This document shows positions 47,813 through 57,002 of a stretch of DNA of 64,000 bases, piece after piece; position 1 is the first letter of the stretch; each line of letters begins with the position of its first letter. Source of the DNA: Ensifer sp. LC163 (GTDB lineage: Bacteria; Pseudomonadota; Alphaproteobacteria; Rhizobiales; Rhizobiaceae); contig NZ_MBSS01000066.1 in assembly GCF_001695855.1 (NCBI RefSeq), positions 154,199 through 218,198 of the forward strand. The letters run 5' to 3'. The translations under genes were made by a program, and so were the position numbers. The notes under the pieces were generated by a model, which searched no databases, was not told the origin of the DNA, and was given only the letters and a program-made list of their open reading frames with translations.

Positions 47813-50317
47813 ATGAATGCCCCCGTTCGAGCAACAGACTTGTCTGGAACAATATCGCTGCCCATCGAGGGCATGACCTGCGCGTCCTGCGTTGGGCGTG
47901 TTGAAAGAGCCCTGAAGGCCGTACCAGGTGTTGAGACCGCGTCGGTCAACTTGGCGACGGAACGGGCGAGCATCACGACCAAATCGGCCGTCGGCCGAGA
48001 AAAGCTTGTCGAAGCCATCGAAAACGTCGGTTATTCCGTGCCGGCGAAATCTGCCGGTTCGGCTGGTCCCACGGAACTATCGATCGAGGGTATGACCTGC
48101 GCATCCTGCGTCGGCCGCGTCGAGCGCGCTCTGAAGGCAATCCCCGGCGTGACGGAAGCGGTCGTCAATCTGGCGACAGAGCGCGCCACGATCCACGGAA
48201 ACGCCGATGCGGCGACCCTGATTGCGGCGATCGAAGATGCCGGTTACGAGGCAAAGGTGATCGGCGCGGCCGCCGGCAATGGCGGCGAGGATGACAACGC
48301 CGAGCGAACAGAGAAGAAGGAAGCAGAGCGACACGAACTGACCCGTGACTTCACCGTCGCGGCGGTGCTTACCGCGCCGATCTTTCTCATCGAGATGGGA
48401 TCGCACCTCATTCCGGGTGTACACGGCCTCATCGAATCGACGATTGGCATGCAGTGGAGCTGGTACATCCAGTTCGCACTGACAACGCTTGTGCTCTTCA
48501 TTCCGGGTATTCGTTTCTATGACAAGGGGCTCCCGGCGCTTTGGCGCCTTACCCCGGACATGAACTCGCTTGTGGCGGTCGGTTCGCTTGCAGCCTATGG
48601 GTACTCGCTGGTCGCGACCTTCGCACCCGGCTTCCTGCCGCCCGGAACGATCAACGTCTATTTTGAAGCAGCCGCGGTCATCGTGACGCTTATTCTGCTC
48701 GGTCGCCTGCTCGAGGCCCGCGCGAAGGGCCGGACATCCGAAGCGATCAAGCGCCTGGCTGGACTTCAAGCCAAGACGGCGCGCGTCCGCAGGGACGGCA
48801 AGGCTGTCGATCTGCCTATCGGCTCGGTCGTTTCCGGCGATATCGTCGAGGTTCGTCCTGGCGAACGTCTGCCCGTCGATGGCGAGGTGGTCGAAGGTGC
48901 CAGCTATGTAGACGAGTCGATGATTACAGGCGAGCCGATCCCGGTTTCGAAGTCGGTGGGTAGCGAGGTCGTCGGCGGCACGGTCAACCAGAAGGGCGCG
49001 TTCGCGTTCCGCGCGACGGCGGTCGGCGGCAATACGGTGCTTTCGCAGATCATCCGCATGGTCGAAGAGGCTCAGGGCTCCAAGCTGCCAATCCAAGCGC
49101 TGGTCGACAAGGTCACCATGTGGTTCGTACCGGCAGTCTTCGCCGTAGCGGCGCTGACCTTTGCGGCCTGGCTCTACTTCGGCCCGTCGCCCGCGCTTAC
49201 CTTCGCGCTGGTCAATGCCGTCGCCGTCCTGATCATCGCCTGCCCGTGCGCCATGGGTCTGGCGACGCCGACCTCCATCATGGTTGGCACCGGTCGCGGC
49301 GCCGAACTCGGTGTGCTCTTCCGTAAGGGGGAAGCGCTCCAGTTGTTGAAGGACGCCAAGGTCGTGGCGCTTGACAAGACTGGTACTCTGACCGAGGGCA
49401 AGCCGGCCCTGACCGATCTGGAACTGGCTGCTGGTTTCGACCGGTCGAACGTGCTCGGTCTTGTCGCCGCCGTCGAGACCAAATCGGAACACCCAATTGC
49501 CCGTGCGATCGTGGACGCGGCCACCGGGGAAGGCATCTCGCTGCCGGCCGTGTCGGACTTCGAATCGGTGACGGGTTTCGGCGTCAAGGCCATGGTGGAC
49601 GGCAAGCGCGTTGAAATCGGCGCAGACCGGTACATGGTCGAACTCGGCCATGACGTGGCAGCGTTCTCCAGGGTTGCCGAGCGTCTGGGCAACGAGGGCA
49701 AGTCGCCCCTCTATGCCGCGATCGACGGCAAGCTCGCGGCGATCATCGCCGTGGCCGACCCGATCAAGGACACCACGCCTGCGGCAATCAAGGCCCTGCA
49801 CGATCTCGGCCTCAAGGTCGCGATGATCACCGGCGACAATGCCCGCACGGCCAAGGCCATAGCGGCTCGGCTGGGGATCGACGAGGTGGTGGCGGAAGTG
49901 TTGCCGGACGGCAAGGTCGATGCGGTTCGCCGCCTCAGGGCCAAGTTCGGCAAGGTCGCCTTCGTCGGCGACGGCATTAACGACGCCCCGGCGCTGGCGG
50001 AGGCGGATGTGGGTCTCGCCATCGGCACAGGTACGGACATCGCAATCGAGGCGGCGGACGTGGTCCTGATGTCCGGCAGCCTGCAGGGCGTACCGAACGC
50101 GATCGCTCTGTCAAAGGCGACGATCGGCAACATCCGGCAAAATCTGTTCTGGGCGTTTTCCTACAACACGGCTCTGATCCCGGTCGCGGCGGGCGTTCTC
50201 CACCCGGCCTACGGCATCTTGCTGTCGCCAGTCTTTGCCGCGGGCGCCATGGCACTATCGAGTGTGTTCGTGCTCGGCAATGCGCTGCGGTTGCGCACGT
50301 TCAAAGTGGCGAACTGA
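47813..50317 (+). CDS. copA: Cu(I)-exporting P-type ATPase CopA
   Basis: P1B-1 ATPase of 834 residues. Two N-terminal HMA domains (each with [17 protein letters not shown]) span about 8-75 and 83-150. Eight transmembrane helices follow, with CPC in [13 protein letters not shown], the phosphorylation motif DKTGTLTEG, and [16 protein letters not shown]. The helix 7 signature ([16 protein letters not shown]) carries the Tyr-Asn pair typical of Cu(I) pumps. AAAAGGAG precedes the ATG at 47813. It exports cytoplasmic copper and is driven by a CueR-type promoter; cueR follows 62 bp later. Confidence 0.96.
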   Translation: MNAPVRATDLSGTISLPIEGMTCASCVGRVERALKAVPGVETASVNLATERASITTKSAVGREKLVEAIENVGYSVPAKSAGSAGPTELSIEGMTCASCVGRVERALKAIPGVTEAVVNLATERATIHGNADAATLIAAIEDAGYEAKVIGAAAGNGGEDDNAERTEKKEAERHELTRDFTVAAVLTAPIFLIEMGSHLIPGVHGLIESTIGMQWSWYIQFALTTLVLFIPGIRFYDKGLPALWRLTPDMNSLVAVGSLAAYGYSLVATFAPGFLPPGTINVYFEAAAVIVTLILLGRLLEARAKGRTSEAIKRLAGLQAKTARVRRDGKAVDLPIGSVVSGDIVEVRPGERLPVDGEVVEGASYVDESMITGEPIPVSKSVGSEVVGGTVNQKGAFAFRATAVGGNTVLSQIIRMVEEAQGSKLPIQALVDKVTMWFVPAVFAVAALTFAAWLYFGPSPALTFALVNAVAVLIIACPCAMGLATPTSIMVGTGRGAELGVLFRKGEALQLLKDAKVVALDKTGTLTEGKPALTDLELAAGFDRSNVLGLVAAVETKSEHPIARAIVDAATGEGISLPAVSDFESVTGFGVKAMVDGKRVEIGADRYMVELGHDVAAFSRVAERLGNEGKSPLYAAIDGKLAAIIAVADPIKDTTPAAIKALHDLGLKVAMITGDNARTAKAIAARLGIDEVVAEVLPDGKVDAVRRLRAKFGKVAFVGDGINDAPALAEADVGLAIGTGTDIAIEAADVVLMSGSLQGVPNAIALSKATIGNIRQNLFWAFSYNTALIPVAAGVLHPAYGILLSPVFAAGAMALSSVFVLGNALRLRTFKVAN

Positions 50318-50379
50318 CGAACCGCAGCAGCGGCCCCTATCTCCGGGTCGGCTGCTGCACCATTTTAGGGAGAATACTG

Positions 50380-50829
50380 ATGAACATTGGACAGGCATCA
50401 AAAGCATCGGGCGTTTCGGCCAAGATGATTCGTTACTACGAGCAGACCGGCCTCATTCCGGCTGCTGACCGAAAGTCGTCTGGCTACCGCGATTATTCGG
50501 ACACCGACGTGCATATGCTGCGCTTCATCCGCCGCGCGCGCGATCTCGGTTTTTCGGTTGCCGAGATCAGCGATCTTCTCGGCCTGTGGCGTGACGAGAC
50601 CCGGCAGAGCGCCGAGATCAAGCGCCTGGCACAGGGCCACATCGACGAACTGGAAAAGAAGATCAAGGGTCTTCAGGACATGGCCCATACGCTCACAATG
50701 CTGGTCAACGCCTGCCACGGCGACCACCGCCCCCATTGCCCAATCCTGCAAGGCCTCGAGACTGATCCGGAGGATGAGGATCTGTCGATCCAGCCTCGCC
50801 TCGGCGCAGTCGCACGCCCGTTGAGGTGA
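50380..50829 (+). CDS. cueR: Copper-responsive MerR-family regulator CueR
   Basis: Regulator of 149 residues. The helix-turn-helix (GQASKASGVSAKMIRYYEQTGLIP) is followed by a long dimerisation helix and the metal loop NACHGDHRPHCPIL, whose two cysteines match C112 and C120 of CueR. This predicts response to Cu(I) or Ag(I). It lacks its own CueR box and is probably read with copA. It is the obvious regulator of the six TTGACC-N19 promoters in the window. Confidence 0.93.
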   Translation: MNIGQASKASGVSAKMIRYYEQTGLIPAADRKSSGYRDYSDTDVHMLRFIRRARDLGFSVAEISDLLGLWRDETRQSAEIKRLAQGHIDELEKKIKGLQDMAHTLTMLVNACHGDHRPHCPILQGLETDPEDEDLSIQPRLGAVARPLR

Positions 50830-50878
50830 TGGAAGACAGCGCCGGCGCGCCACGCCGCGACTAATGCAAAAACACTCC

Positions 50879-50909
50879 TTGACCTTACAGGCGCTGGAAG
50901 CCGCACCCT
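50879..50909 (+). promoter_or_regulatory. CueR-type promoter 6 (glutaredoxin/ferredoxin-reductase operon)
   Basis: TTGACC at 50879-50884, 19-bp spacer with GGCGCTGGAAGCCG, then CACCCT at 50904-50909. The glutaredoxin-like start is 81 bp downstream of the -10. Confidence 0.75.
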
Positions 50910-50990
50910 GACGGCCATCTTCCTCAGTCCGGCCGTTCCAGGGCGACCGGCTGCAAGCGAAATCATGTGGAATTCACAGAAAGGCAAAAC

Positions 50991-51257
50991 ATGACCGAAG
51001 CCAGCACACCGCATATCCTCATCTACACCGCGCCGAACTGCCCGGATTGCCGCGCGCTGAAGAATTGGCTTCTTAGGGAGGACCTCGCGTTTGACGAGCG
51101 TGACCTTTCCGATCCGGAGATCACCGAGGAGGCGAAAGCACGCACAGGGGTGCGGGTAGCGCCCATCACGATCATCAACGACGAGGTTTTCTACGGCACC
51201 TTCGAAAGCCAGAAGCCAGCGCTGATAACGGCGCTTCGTCTGTCGAAAGACGTTTGA
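50991..51257 (+). CDS. Glutaredoxin-like thiol-disulphide protein
   Basis: Protein of 88 residues with a thioredoxin fold. The active motif CPDC lies in YTAPNCPDCRALKNWL, and the cis-proline in RVAPITIINDEVFYG. The ATG at 50991 gives MTEAS; the longer frame to 50967 is less likely. It is 13 bp before the ferredoxin-reductase gene, and the two share a CueR-type promoter. It may receive electrons from that protein or protect thiols from copper, which is inference. Confidence 0.86.
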   Translation: MTEASTPHILIYTAPNCPDCRALKNWLLREDLAFDERDLSDPEITEEAKARTGVRVAPITIINDEVFYGTFESQKPALITALRLSKDV

Positions 51258-51270
51258 GGGAAGCTTGGAT

Positions 51271-52302
51271 ATGACAGCCAAACTCGTCGACATCCGGCCG
51301 GCCCGGACGAGCCTTGAGGTCCAGGTCGGGCAGACCATCCTCGACGCGGCACTCACTGCCGGAATTCCTTACCCTCATGGCTGCAAGTCCGGGCGCTGCG
51401 GCTCCTGCAAGTCTCGGCTGGTCGAGGGGGAGGTGGAACAGCTCCAGCATTCGCGCTTCGCGCTTACCGATGAAGAGAAAGCCGATGGCCTGATCCTCGC
51501 ATGCCGGGCGCTTCCCATAACGAGTACGGCCGTGGCATGGCTTGGCAGCGACGACAACGATGCCGTCCAGCCACCGCGACGGCTTAAGGGCATCGTGACC
51601 AATCTCGATGACCTCACCCACGATATCAAGTTCGTCCGGATTACGATGGAGGACGGGCCTCCCTTGCGGTTTGCCGCGGGGCAATATGCGCAGGTCAGCT
51701 TTGATGGAGCGCCTGCCCGCAGCTACTCCATGGCCAATCGGGATGGCGATGACGGCCTTGAGTTCCACATTCGCCGCGTTCCGGGTGGCGTCACATCGCA
51801 GCATGTGCACAGCAGGCTGAAGTCCGGCGACAAGGCAACGCTCGAATTTCCACTAGGGTCCTCCTACCTGCGCCAGCACCATTCCGGCCCGATCCTGTGC
51901 ATCGCAGGCGGCTCTGGGCTGGCACCAATCAAGGCAATTGTCGAAACCGCTCTCGCCCACGGCGTGAAGCAACCGATCCATGTCTACTTCGGTGTCCGGG
52001 GCGAACGCGACCTCTATCTGGTCGAGCACTTTCAGGCGCTCGCCAAACGGCATCCCAATCTCACCTTCGTCCCGGTGCTGTCGGAGGCGCTGTCCGGGCA
52101 GTATCGCACCGGTTTGGTGACCCAGGCCGTAGGAAAGGACCTTCCGGACTTGGACGGCTGGAAAGCGTATGTGGCCGGCCCGCCACCGATGGTCGATGCG
52201 GCGATGGATGCGACTTTTGCGCGCGGATTGCGTAAGGACGACATGCACGCCGACGTGTTCTTCACCCCCGAAGAGCGGCCCGTGCCGGTTACAGGTGGGT
52301 GA
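51271..52302 (+). CDS. 2Fe-2S ferredoxin / FAD-NAD(P)H reductase fusion
   Basis: Electron-transfer protein of 343 residues. Residues about 1-90 form a plant-type 2Fe-2S domain with CKSGRCGSC and a fourth cysteine in ILACRAL. Residues about 105-200 form the FAD domain (RSYSMAN, binding flavin). The NAD(P)-binding domain starts at GPILCIAGGSGLAPIKAI and ends with YVAGPPPMV. This is the layout of oxygenase reductases (BenC/XylA-like), but no oxygenase is near. In a copper regulon it may feed reducing power to the adjacent glutaredoxin-like protein. Confidence 0.9.
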   Translation: MTAKLVDIRPARTSLEVQVGQTILDAALTAGIPYPHGCKSGRCGSCKSRLVEGEVEQLQHSRFALTDEEKADGLILACRALPITSTAVAWLGSDDNDAVQPPRRLKGIVTNLDDLTHDIKFVRITMEDGPPLRFAAGQYAQVSFDGAPARSYSMANRDGDDGLEFHIRRVPGGVTSQHVHSRLKSGDKATLEFPLGSSYLRQHHSGPILCIAGGSGLAPIKAIVETALAHGVKQPIHVYFGVRGERDLYLVEHFQALAKRHPNLTFVPVLSEALSGQYRTGLVTQAVGKDLPDLDGWKAYVAGPPPMVDAAMDATFARGLRKDDMHADVFFTPEERPVPVTGG

Positions 52303-52360
52303 CGCCGCAACCAGCGATCCGCCAATGAGGCACCGTCGCACGACGCCTCCAATGAAAACG

Positions 52361-52388
52361 GCCCGCCGCGAACATCTTCGTGGCGGGC
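52361..52388 (+). terminator. Hairpin after the ferredoxin reductase, copy of the oxidase terminator
   Basis: GCCCGCCGCGAA / TTCGTGGCGGGC, 12-bp stem with one G-T pair and loop CATC, 58 bp after the reductase stop. Its core repeats the hairpin at 45368-45403 over more than 20 bases. The following CATCGCTTT gives only a weak U tract. Confidence 0.55.
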
Positions 52389-52529
52389 ATCGCTTTGCGT
52401 GCGATCGATCGCGATCGCAGATTCGGGACTCCCTCACCTGCCCGCCCCGGCCAGCGACCGGGCAATGTCGATGATGTCGTCAAGCGCCAACGAGACTTTG
52501 AGCTGATTGCGGCTGCCAGCCGCCAAACG

Positions 52530-52544
52530 TTGCCTTTTTGGCAA
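52530..52544. promoter_or_regulatory. LysR-type box, TTGCC-N5-GGCAA, copy 1
   Basis: Perfect inverted repeat TTGCC-TTTTT-GGCAA, which also satisfies the T-N11-A LysR rule. It lies 84 bp before the ferredoxin gene. The same sequence pattern occurs twice before the binding-protein gene at 62308. Confidence 0.6.
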
Positions 52545-52628
52545 CCGCTGTTGCGAATATCTATGCTTCTTCGCCAGGAGAAACTCTGAAACATTGGTCT
52601 TGCAAGCAACTCCTCAGAGGCAAGCAAC

Positions 52629-52967
52629 ATGGCCTATGTCATTACAGAGCCCTGCATCGACGTGAAGGACGGCGACTGCACCGCGGCCTGCCCCGTGGAC
52701 TGCATCTACGAAGGTGGTCGTACCTTCTACATCCACCCCGAAGAATGCATAAATTGCGGGCTCTGTCTGTCGATTTGTCCTGTCGACGCCATTGTCTGGG
52801 ACCAAGAAATCCCTGACAGCCAGCGCCGTTTCATCGCCGTCAACAAAGAGTTCTTCGGCTCCGACGTCACTGGAATGGGATCGCCGGGCGGTTGGAGCAA
52901 GGGATGCTCCACAGCGCTGGACCACCCGTTCGTTGCCGCCTTCGAGAAAGCAGCAACCGTAGCCTAG
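52629..52967 (+). CDS. FdxA-type ferredoxin (3Fe-4S/4Fe-4S)
   Basis: Electron carrier of 112 residues. The first cluster motif, EPCIDVKDGDCTAACPVDC, has cysteines spaced for a 3Fe-4S cluster as in FdxA; the extra cysteine of many relatives (CIKC) is Val here. The second motif ECINCGLCLSICPVDAI is a standard 4Fe-4S site. The C-terminal 35 residues are polar, as in FdxA. It is 26 bp before the DapA-family gene. It could serve the FAD oxidoreductase of this cluster, which is inference. Confidence 0.92.
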   Translation: MAYVITEPCIDVKDGDCTAACPVDCIYEGGRTFYIHPEECINCGLCLSICPVDAIVWDQEIPDSQRRFIAVNKEFFGSDVTGMGSPGGWSKGCSTALDHPFVAAFEKAATVA

Positions 52968-52993
52968 CAACACTTCAGCAACAGGAACGAGAC

Positions 52994-53881
52994 ATGTCTG
53001 TGACAGAATTCGGTGGCGTCGTTGCCGCCGTGCCGACGCCGTTCGACGACCAGGGCCGGATCGATACCGCTGCCTTTGTCGAACATGCCCGCTGGTGCCT
53101 GAACAATGGCTGTGATGGCCTGAATGTGCTTGGGACGACCGGCGAAGCCAACTCGCTTTCCTTCGAGCAGCGCCGTGCGGTCATGGTTGCAGCCGCCGAG
53201 GCGCTGGATACGAAAAGGCTGATGGTCGGCACGGGAACGCCGGATCTCGAGACGACGATCGCCCTGACGACACTTGCCGATCGCCTCGGCTATGCGGCGG
53301 CGCTGGTCTTGCCACCCTATTACTATAAGCCAGCTTTGGACGACGGGCTTTTCGCCTGGTTTGCGCGGCTCGTCCAACGCACCGCGAAAAGCCCGATCCC
53401 GATCTATCTCTACAATTTTCCGCAGATGACCGGCATCACCTTCAACCCGGCTTTTGCCGCGAGGCTTGCCGAAGCGTTTCCGGACCGCATCAAGGGCGCC
53501 AAGGACAGCTCAGGCGAGCTCGACTATGCCCGTCAGCTGGCCGAGATACCGAACTTCGCCGTCTTCCCCAGCAACGAGGCGACACTCGCCGCTGCCGGCG
53601 CCGACAACTACGCCGGCACGATTTCCGCAACGGTCAATATCGCTCCGGTGCTGTCGGCCAGGCTCTGGAAAGACCAGGCCGATGCTCCTTTGCGGGATCG
53701 CGTGCTCCGGTTGCGACAGGCGATATCCGCCAGCCCGCTGATCCCAGCCGTCAAATACCTGGTCGCCAAGAGGTCAGGAAATCCGGTCTGGTACAATGCC
53801 GCTCCGCCACAAGCTTCACTTGGGGCTACGCACCGGGAGACGCTTGACCTCCTCGCAGCCCAGGTTCACCAGCCGGAGTAA
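52994..53881 (+). CDS. DapA-family lyase/dehydratase (dihydrodipicolinate-synthase superfamily)
   Basis: TIM-barrel Schiff-base enzyme of 295 residues. The carboxylate-binding motif GTTGEANSL, the Tyr in YLYNFPQMTG and the Schiff-base Lys in IKGAKDSSG are all present. The superfamily includes DapA itself, sialate lyase, keto-deoxy-sugar-acid lyases and hydroxy-pyrroline-carboxylate deaminase. The catabolic setting argues against lysine biosynthesis. An ALDH of the type that oxidises alpha-ketoglutarate semialdehyde lies at the far end of the cluster, which would fit a deaminase or dehydratase. Its end overlaps the converging amidohydrolase by 16 nt. Confidence 0.88.
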   Translation: MSVTEFGGVVAAVPTPFDDQGRIDTAAFVEHARWCLNNGCDGLNVLGTTGEANSLSFEQRRAVMVAAAEALDTKRLMVGTGTPDLETTIALTTLADRLGYAAALVLPPYYYKPALDDGLFAWFARLVQRTAKSPIPIYLYNFPQMTGITFNPAFAARLAEAFPDRIKGAKDSSGELDYARQLAEIPNFAVFPSNEATLAAAGADNYAGTISATVNIAPVLSARLWKDQADAPLRDRVLRLRQAISASPLIPAVKYLVAKRSGNPVWYNAAPPQASLGATHRETLDLLAAQVHQPE

Positions 53882-55263
53882 TAGGCCCGCGTCGCAGCGG
53901 CGAGTTTGGTCACGCGCTCACGCTCGCCGGTCAGCCGAGGAAGATCGGCGCGCGCCTGCTGCAGGAGTTCGGCACGGGCGCTTTCATAATCGACCCGGGT
54001 CAGCCTTCCATCGCGCATGATCTCCTGTCCGCCGACGTAGAGCCCCTTCGCGTGGGCCGCAGTCATCCGGGCGAGCAGAACCTCCGCCTCGTCCAGATCG
54101 TCCGTCAGACTGTCGGCGATCAACGCGCCGTAGTCGATGAGCACCAGATCTTCGTTCACCGCCGCATTCACGACCTTGGCGCCGACATGGATCGCCGCGT
54201 CGAACACCTGTGCCGCCGTAAAGGTCCGCGCCATGTCTTGGCCGCCATGCAGCAAATGCGCAAGGCGCAGCTCCCGCCAAAAATCCTGATCGTCGTCGAA
54301 CCCTGTCCCGTCGAGACCGAAGGCGAAAGCCGGCCCGCTTTCCGCAATGGCGGCGACCGGCGCCACGCCGGAACGCAGGCGCAAATTTGCCGACGGATTG
54401 GAAACGAGCTGCACACCGCGCGCAGCCAGTAGCTCCAGCTCATCCGGCCGCACCTGAACGCCGTGGGCAACCGCGAGGCGGGACGAGAGGAAACCGATAT
54501 CGTCGAGATATCGCACGACCCCTTGCGGGAAGCGCCGGTCCAGCCACTGCCTCTGCCTTGGGCTTTCAAGCAGATGCATATGGATGCGTCGGCCTGTTGC
54601 AGCAGAGGCTTCGGCGATATTTTCGAGCAGCGTGTTGGAGCACCACTGCGGCCCAATCGGACCATACTGAACGTCGATCAGCGGGCTGGTGTTTGCGGCG
54701 GCGACCGCGTCGGCCGCCGAAATCTGGATCGAGGGCGGCGCATATTTCGGGATCGAGGCACTGAGCTCGTCCCAGTCTGCCGTGGCGAGAAACGGCCGCA
54801 GTCGCTGCGGCCCGCCATCATAGGCCCAGGGGTCGTAGTCAAGCAGCGGACAGGAGAGCGCGAGCTTTATGCCCACGTCATGAGCAGCGCGCATCACGGC
54901 GCCAGCCTCTTCCACCAGCCTGTCGATATTCAACGAGTTGTGGCAATGCATGGTCGCACCGACGCCCGTTTGCGCGAGCCGGGAGAACGCCACGAGCGCT
55001 TCCAGGTAAGGGTCGGTCCGCGGTCTGAGCCGGAGGCCTGGGATCCAAACTTCTAGGGCATCGTCGATGTTGCCGAAATCGAGCGTGCGGATGCCGTAGC
55101 CGTGGTCATGGGCGTTGACGGGCGGCGGCATGAGGAGAGCATTGGCCGGGATCGTTGCCGGTGAGACACCATCGGGCAAATGACGCAGAAGGTCCGTCTC
55201 GCGCCGTGCAGCCTCATGACCGGGACGCAAGAGCAGTCGCCCCGGGATCGGTTCTGCGTTCAT
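53866..55263 (-). CDS. Amidohydrolase-superfamily deaminase/hydrolase
   Basis: Metal-dependent hydrolase of 465 residues. The His-x-His metal motif appears as NAHDHGYG, followed by HCHNS near residue 120, HMHLLES near 255, a VAHGVQV His, and GLDGTGFDDDQDF, which holds the metal-ligand Asp. The layout resembles cytosine/guanine deaminase and chlorohydrolase-like enzymes (Trz/Atz group). The natural substrate is not known. The start ATG overlaps the LysR stop by 4 nt, so the regulator and enzyme are co-transcribed. Longer upstream readings were rejected. Confidence 0.85.
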   Translation of the reverse strand: MNAEPIPGRLLLRPGHEAARRETDLLRHLPDGVSPATIPANALLMPPPVNAHDHGYGIRTLDFGNIDDALEVWIPGLRLRPRTDPYLEALVAFSRLAQTGVGATMHCHNSLNIDRLVEEAGAVMRAAHDVGIKLALSCPLLDYDPWAYDGGPQRLRPFLATADWDELSASIPKYAPPSIQISAADAVAAANTSPLIDVQYGPIGPQWCSNTLLENIAEASAATGRRIHMHLLESPRQRQWLDRRFPQGVVRYLDDIGFLSSRLAVAHGVQVRPDELELLAARGVQLVSNPSANLRLRSGVAPVAAIAESGPAFAFGLDGTGFDDDQDFWRELRLAHLLHGGQDMARTFTAAQVFDAAIHVGAKVVNAAVNEDLVLIDYGALIADSLTDDLDEAEVLLARMTAAHAKGLYVGGQEIMRDGRLTRVDYESARAELLQQARADLPRLTGERERVTKLAAATRAYYSGW

Positions 55264-56183
55264 GGGCGGATTGCCTCCATGATCTGGTCGCTGAACCTCA
55301 GCAGTTCCGCGCCGACGAACTCGATGACGGCCTCCGCCGCGTGTGTGCGCTGCCGACGCCGCTGCACGAGAATTCCGATGTGCAGGTTCTGAAGGCGCGA
55401 CCCGGAAAGCGGTATGGCGACGACATCGCCCGCCTTGATCTCCGCAAGGAAACCGATCGGCGTGAAGAAGGCCACGCCCTGACCGGAGATGATGAACGGC
55501 TTGAGCATCATCTGACTGTTCGAAAGCACAAAGGGCCGCCCGGTCCGCTCGAAGACGGACAGTTCGATTTCGATGAGCGAACGGATAGGTTGCGTGTCGA
55601 GTTGCAGCAGAAGATCGTACTGGGCGCACTCGGCGAGCGAGACCTGCCGCTGTCTGGCCAGGGGGTGCCCACGCCCGACGAAAGCCATCAGTGGCATCGG
55701 TACGCGAAAGAGCATCTCCGTGTCGTCCGGCCGGGCCAGATCGAAGGTCAACCCCATGTCGACGTCGCCTTCGGCCACCAGGCTACTGATGTTGCCGTGA
55801 CCGGCCGTGTGGATATGGAAACTCACCCCGGGATGGATGCTGTGGAAGGCGTTCACCATGTCCGGTAAAAACTGGATGGCCAGACTGTCGAGACAGGACA
55901 TCTGCACACGGCCCGTCTTCTTTCCCTGCAATGCGCCGAGGTCACTGCGCAGAAGCTCGAAATTCTCGAGCGTGGCCCGGGCATGGCGCAGCACGTTCTC
56001 CCCGGCAACGGTCAGCCTCAAGCCATTCGAGAGTCGCTCGAACAAAGCGATGCCGAGCTCGTCCTCCAGTTTCTTGATTTGCCGGCTGACCGCCGAGGAC
56101 GCCACATGAAGCTCCTCGGACGCCTTGCGAATGGAACCGGACCGCGCGACCGAGACAAAATATTTCAGGATGCTGGCGTGCAT
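55260..56183 (-). CDS. LysR-family regulator of the catabolic cluster
   Basis: Regulator of 307 residues with an N-terminal helix-turn-helix (IRKASEELHVASSAVSRQIKKLE) and effector domain. It resembles the Nac/Cbl/GltC-like branch only broadly. The ATG at 56183 (MHASILKYF) is chosen over a GTG at 56213. It overlaps the amidohydrolase and sits in the middle of the cluster. The repeated TTGCC-N5-GGCAA sites at the two promoter regions are its likely operators; that link is inference. Confidence 0.9.
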   Translation of the reverse strand: MHASILKYFVSVARSGSIRKASEELHVASSAVSRQIKKLEDELGIALFERLSNGLRLTVAGENVLRHARATLENFELLRSDLGALQGKKTGRVQMSCLDSLAIQFLPDMVNAFHSIHPGVSFHIHTAGHGNISSLVAEGDVDMGLTFDLARPDDTEMLFRVPMPLMAFVGRGHPLARQRQVSLAECAQYDLLLQLDTQPIRSLIEIELSVFERTGRPFVLSNSQMMLKPFIISGQGVAFFTPIGFLAEIKAGDVVAIPLSGSRLQNLHIGILVQRRRQRTHAAEAVIEFVGAELLRFSDQIMEAIRP

Positions 56184-56228
56184 GCAATTCGAACCTTCCC
56201 TCCCCTTGGGCACGGACTTATAGCACGC

Positions 56229-57002
56229 TCACCGTCCCCTCCAAACGGGCGCACGCTTCTGTTGGAAAGCGTTGACACCTTCCAGGGCGTCCTCGCTTTT
56301 GAGCGCCTTGACGAGCGCGGGCGTTCGCAGGCCCTGAGCCTCGGCGGGCGAAAGATGCCCGGTGCGATTGACGGTCTGCTTGATCGCCCGGAGCGAAAGC
56401 GGCGCACAGGCGACGATTTCACTGACCCAGCGCGCAACGGCAGCGTCGAGTTCCTCCGGTTCGGCCACCTCGTTGACGATGCCAAACCCTTGCATCTCGG
56501 CTGCGGAAAACCTCCGGCCCGTCAGCAGCACGCCCATCGCAAGATTGTGGGGGATCCTGCGTTGCAGAAGGACCATGCCGCCATCGAGCGGCAGGCGTCC
56601 GACACGGGCCTCCGGCAGGCCGAACGCCGCCGTCGTCGAGGCAACGACGATATCGCAGCCGAGCACCATCTCGAACCCGCCGCCGAGCGCATAACCGTTG
56701 ACCTTGGCGATGACGGGAACATCCAGCGAGCGGCGAAAGGCCAGCCCACCAAAACCGTTCGGCCGGCTTTCGCTCCAATATTCGAGGCCGGTTGTCTCAG
56801 CCCCCTTCAGGTCGGCACCGGCGCAGAAAGCCCGTTCGCCGGCGCCCGTCAGGACGACACAGCTGATGTCGTCGCGAGCTTCGATCTCTTCCCAGATCGC
56901 TTCGAGCTCGCGTTCGGTTGCCACGTCCACCGCATTCATCCGTTCCGGACGGCTGAGCGTGATGGTGGCAACGCGGTCCTCTACGAGAAATTCGACGCTC
57001 AT
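56229..57002 (-). CDS. Enoyl-CoA hydratase/isomerase family protein
   Basis: Crotonase of 257 residues without signal peptide. Motifs are GAGERAFCAGADLKG (oxyanion hole), VNGYALGGGFEMVLGCDIV and EARVGRLPLDGG. One glutamate of classical hydratases is replaced around the LPLDGG segment, so isomerase or another CoA-ester reaction is possible. It overlaps the CoA-transferase stop by 4 nt and follows it in the transcript. Confidence 0.9.
   Translation of the reverse strand: MSVEFLVEDRVATITLSRPERMNAVDVATERELEAIWEEIEARDDISCVVLTGAGERAFCAGADLKGAETTGLEYWSESRPNGFGGLAFRRSLDVPVIAKVNGYALGGGFEMVLGCDIVVASTTAAFGLPEARVGRLPLDGGMVLLQRRIPHNLAMGVLLTGRRFSAAEMQGFGIVNEVAEPEELDAAVARWVSEIVACAPLSLRAIKQTVNRTGHLSPAEAQGLRTPALVKALKSEDALEGVNAFQQKRAPVWRGR

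Larger units (their letters stand above)
52303..52628. other. Intergenic stretch before the ferredoxin gene
   Basis: About 326 bases. It contains a GC-rich hairpin at 52361-52388 and an inverted repeat at 52530-52544 (annotated separately). No gene is visible; a minus-strand frame at 52289-52630 is a shadow. Confidence 0.6.
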
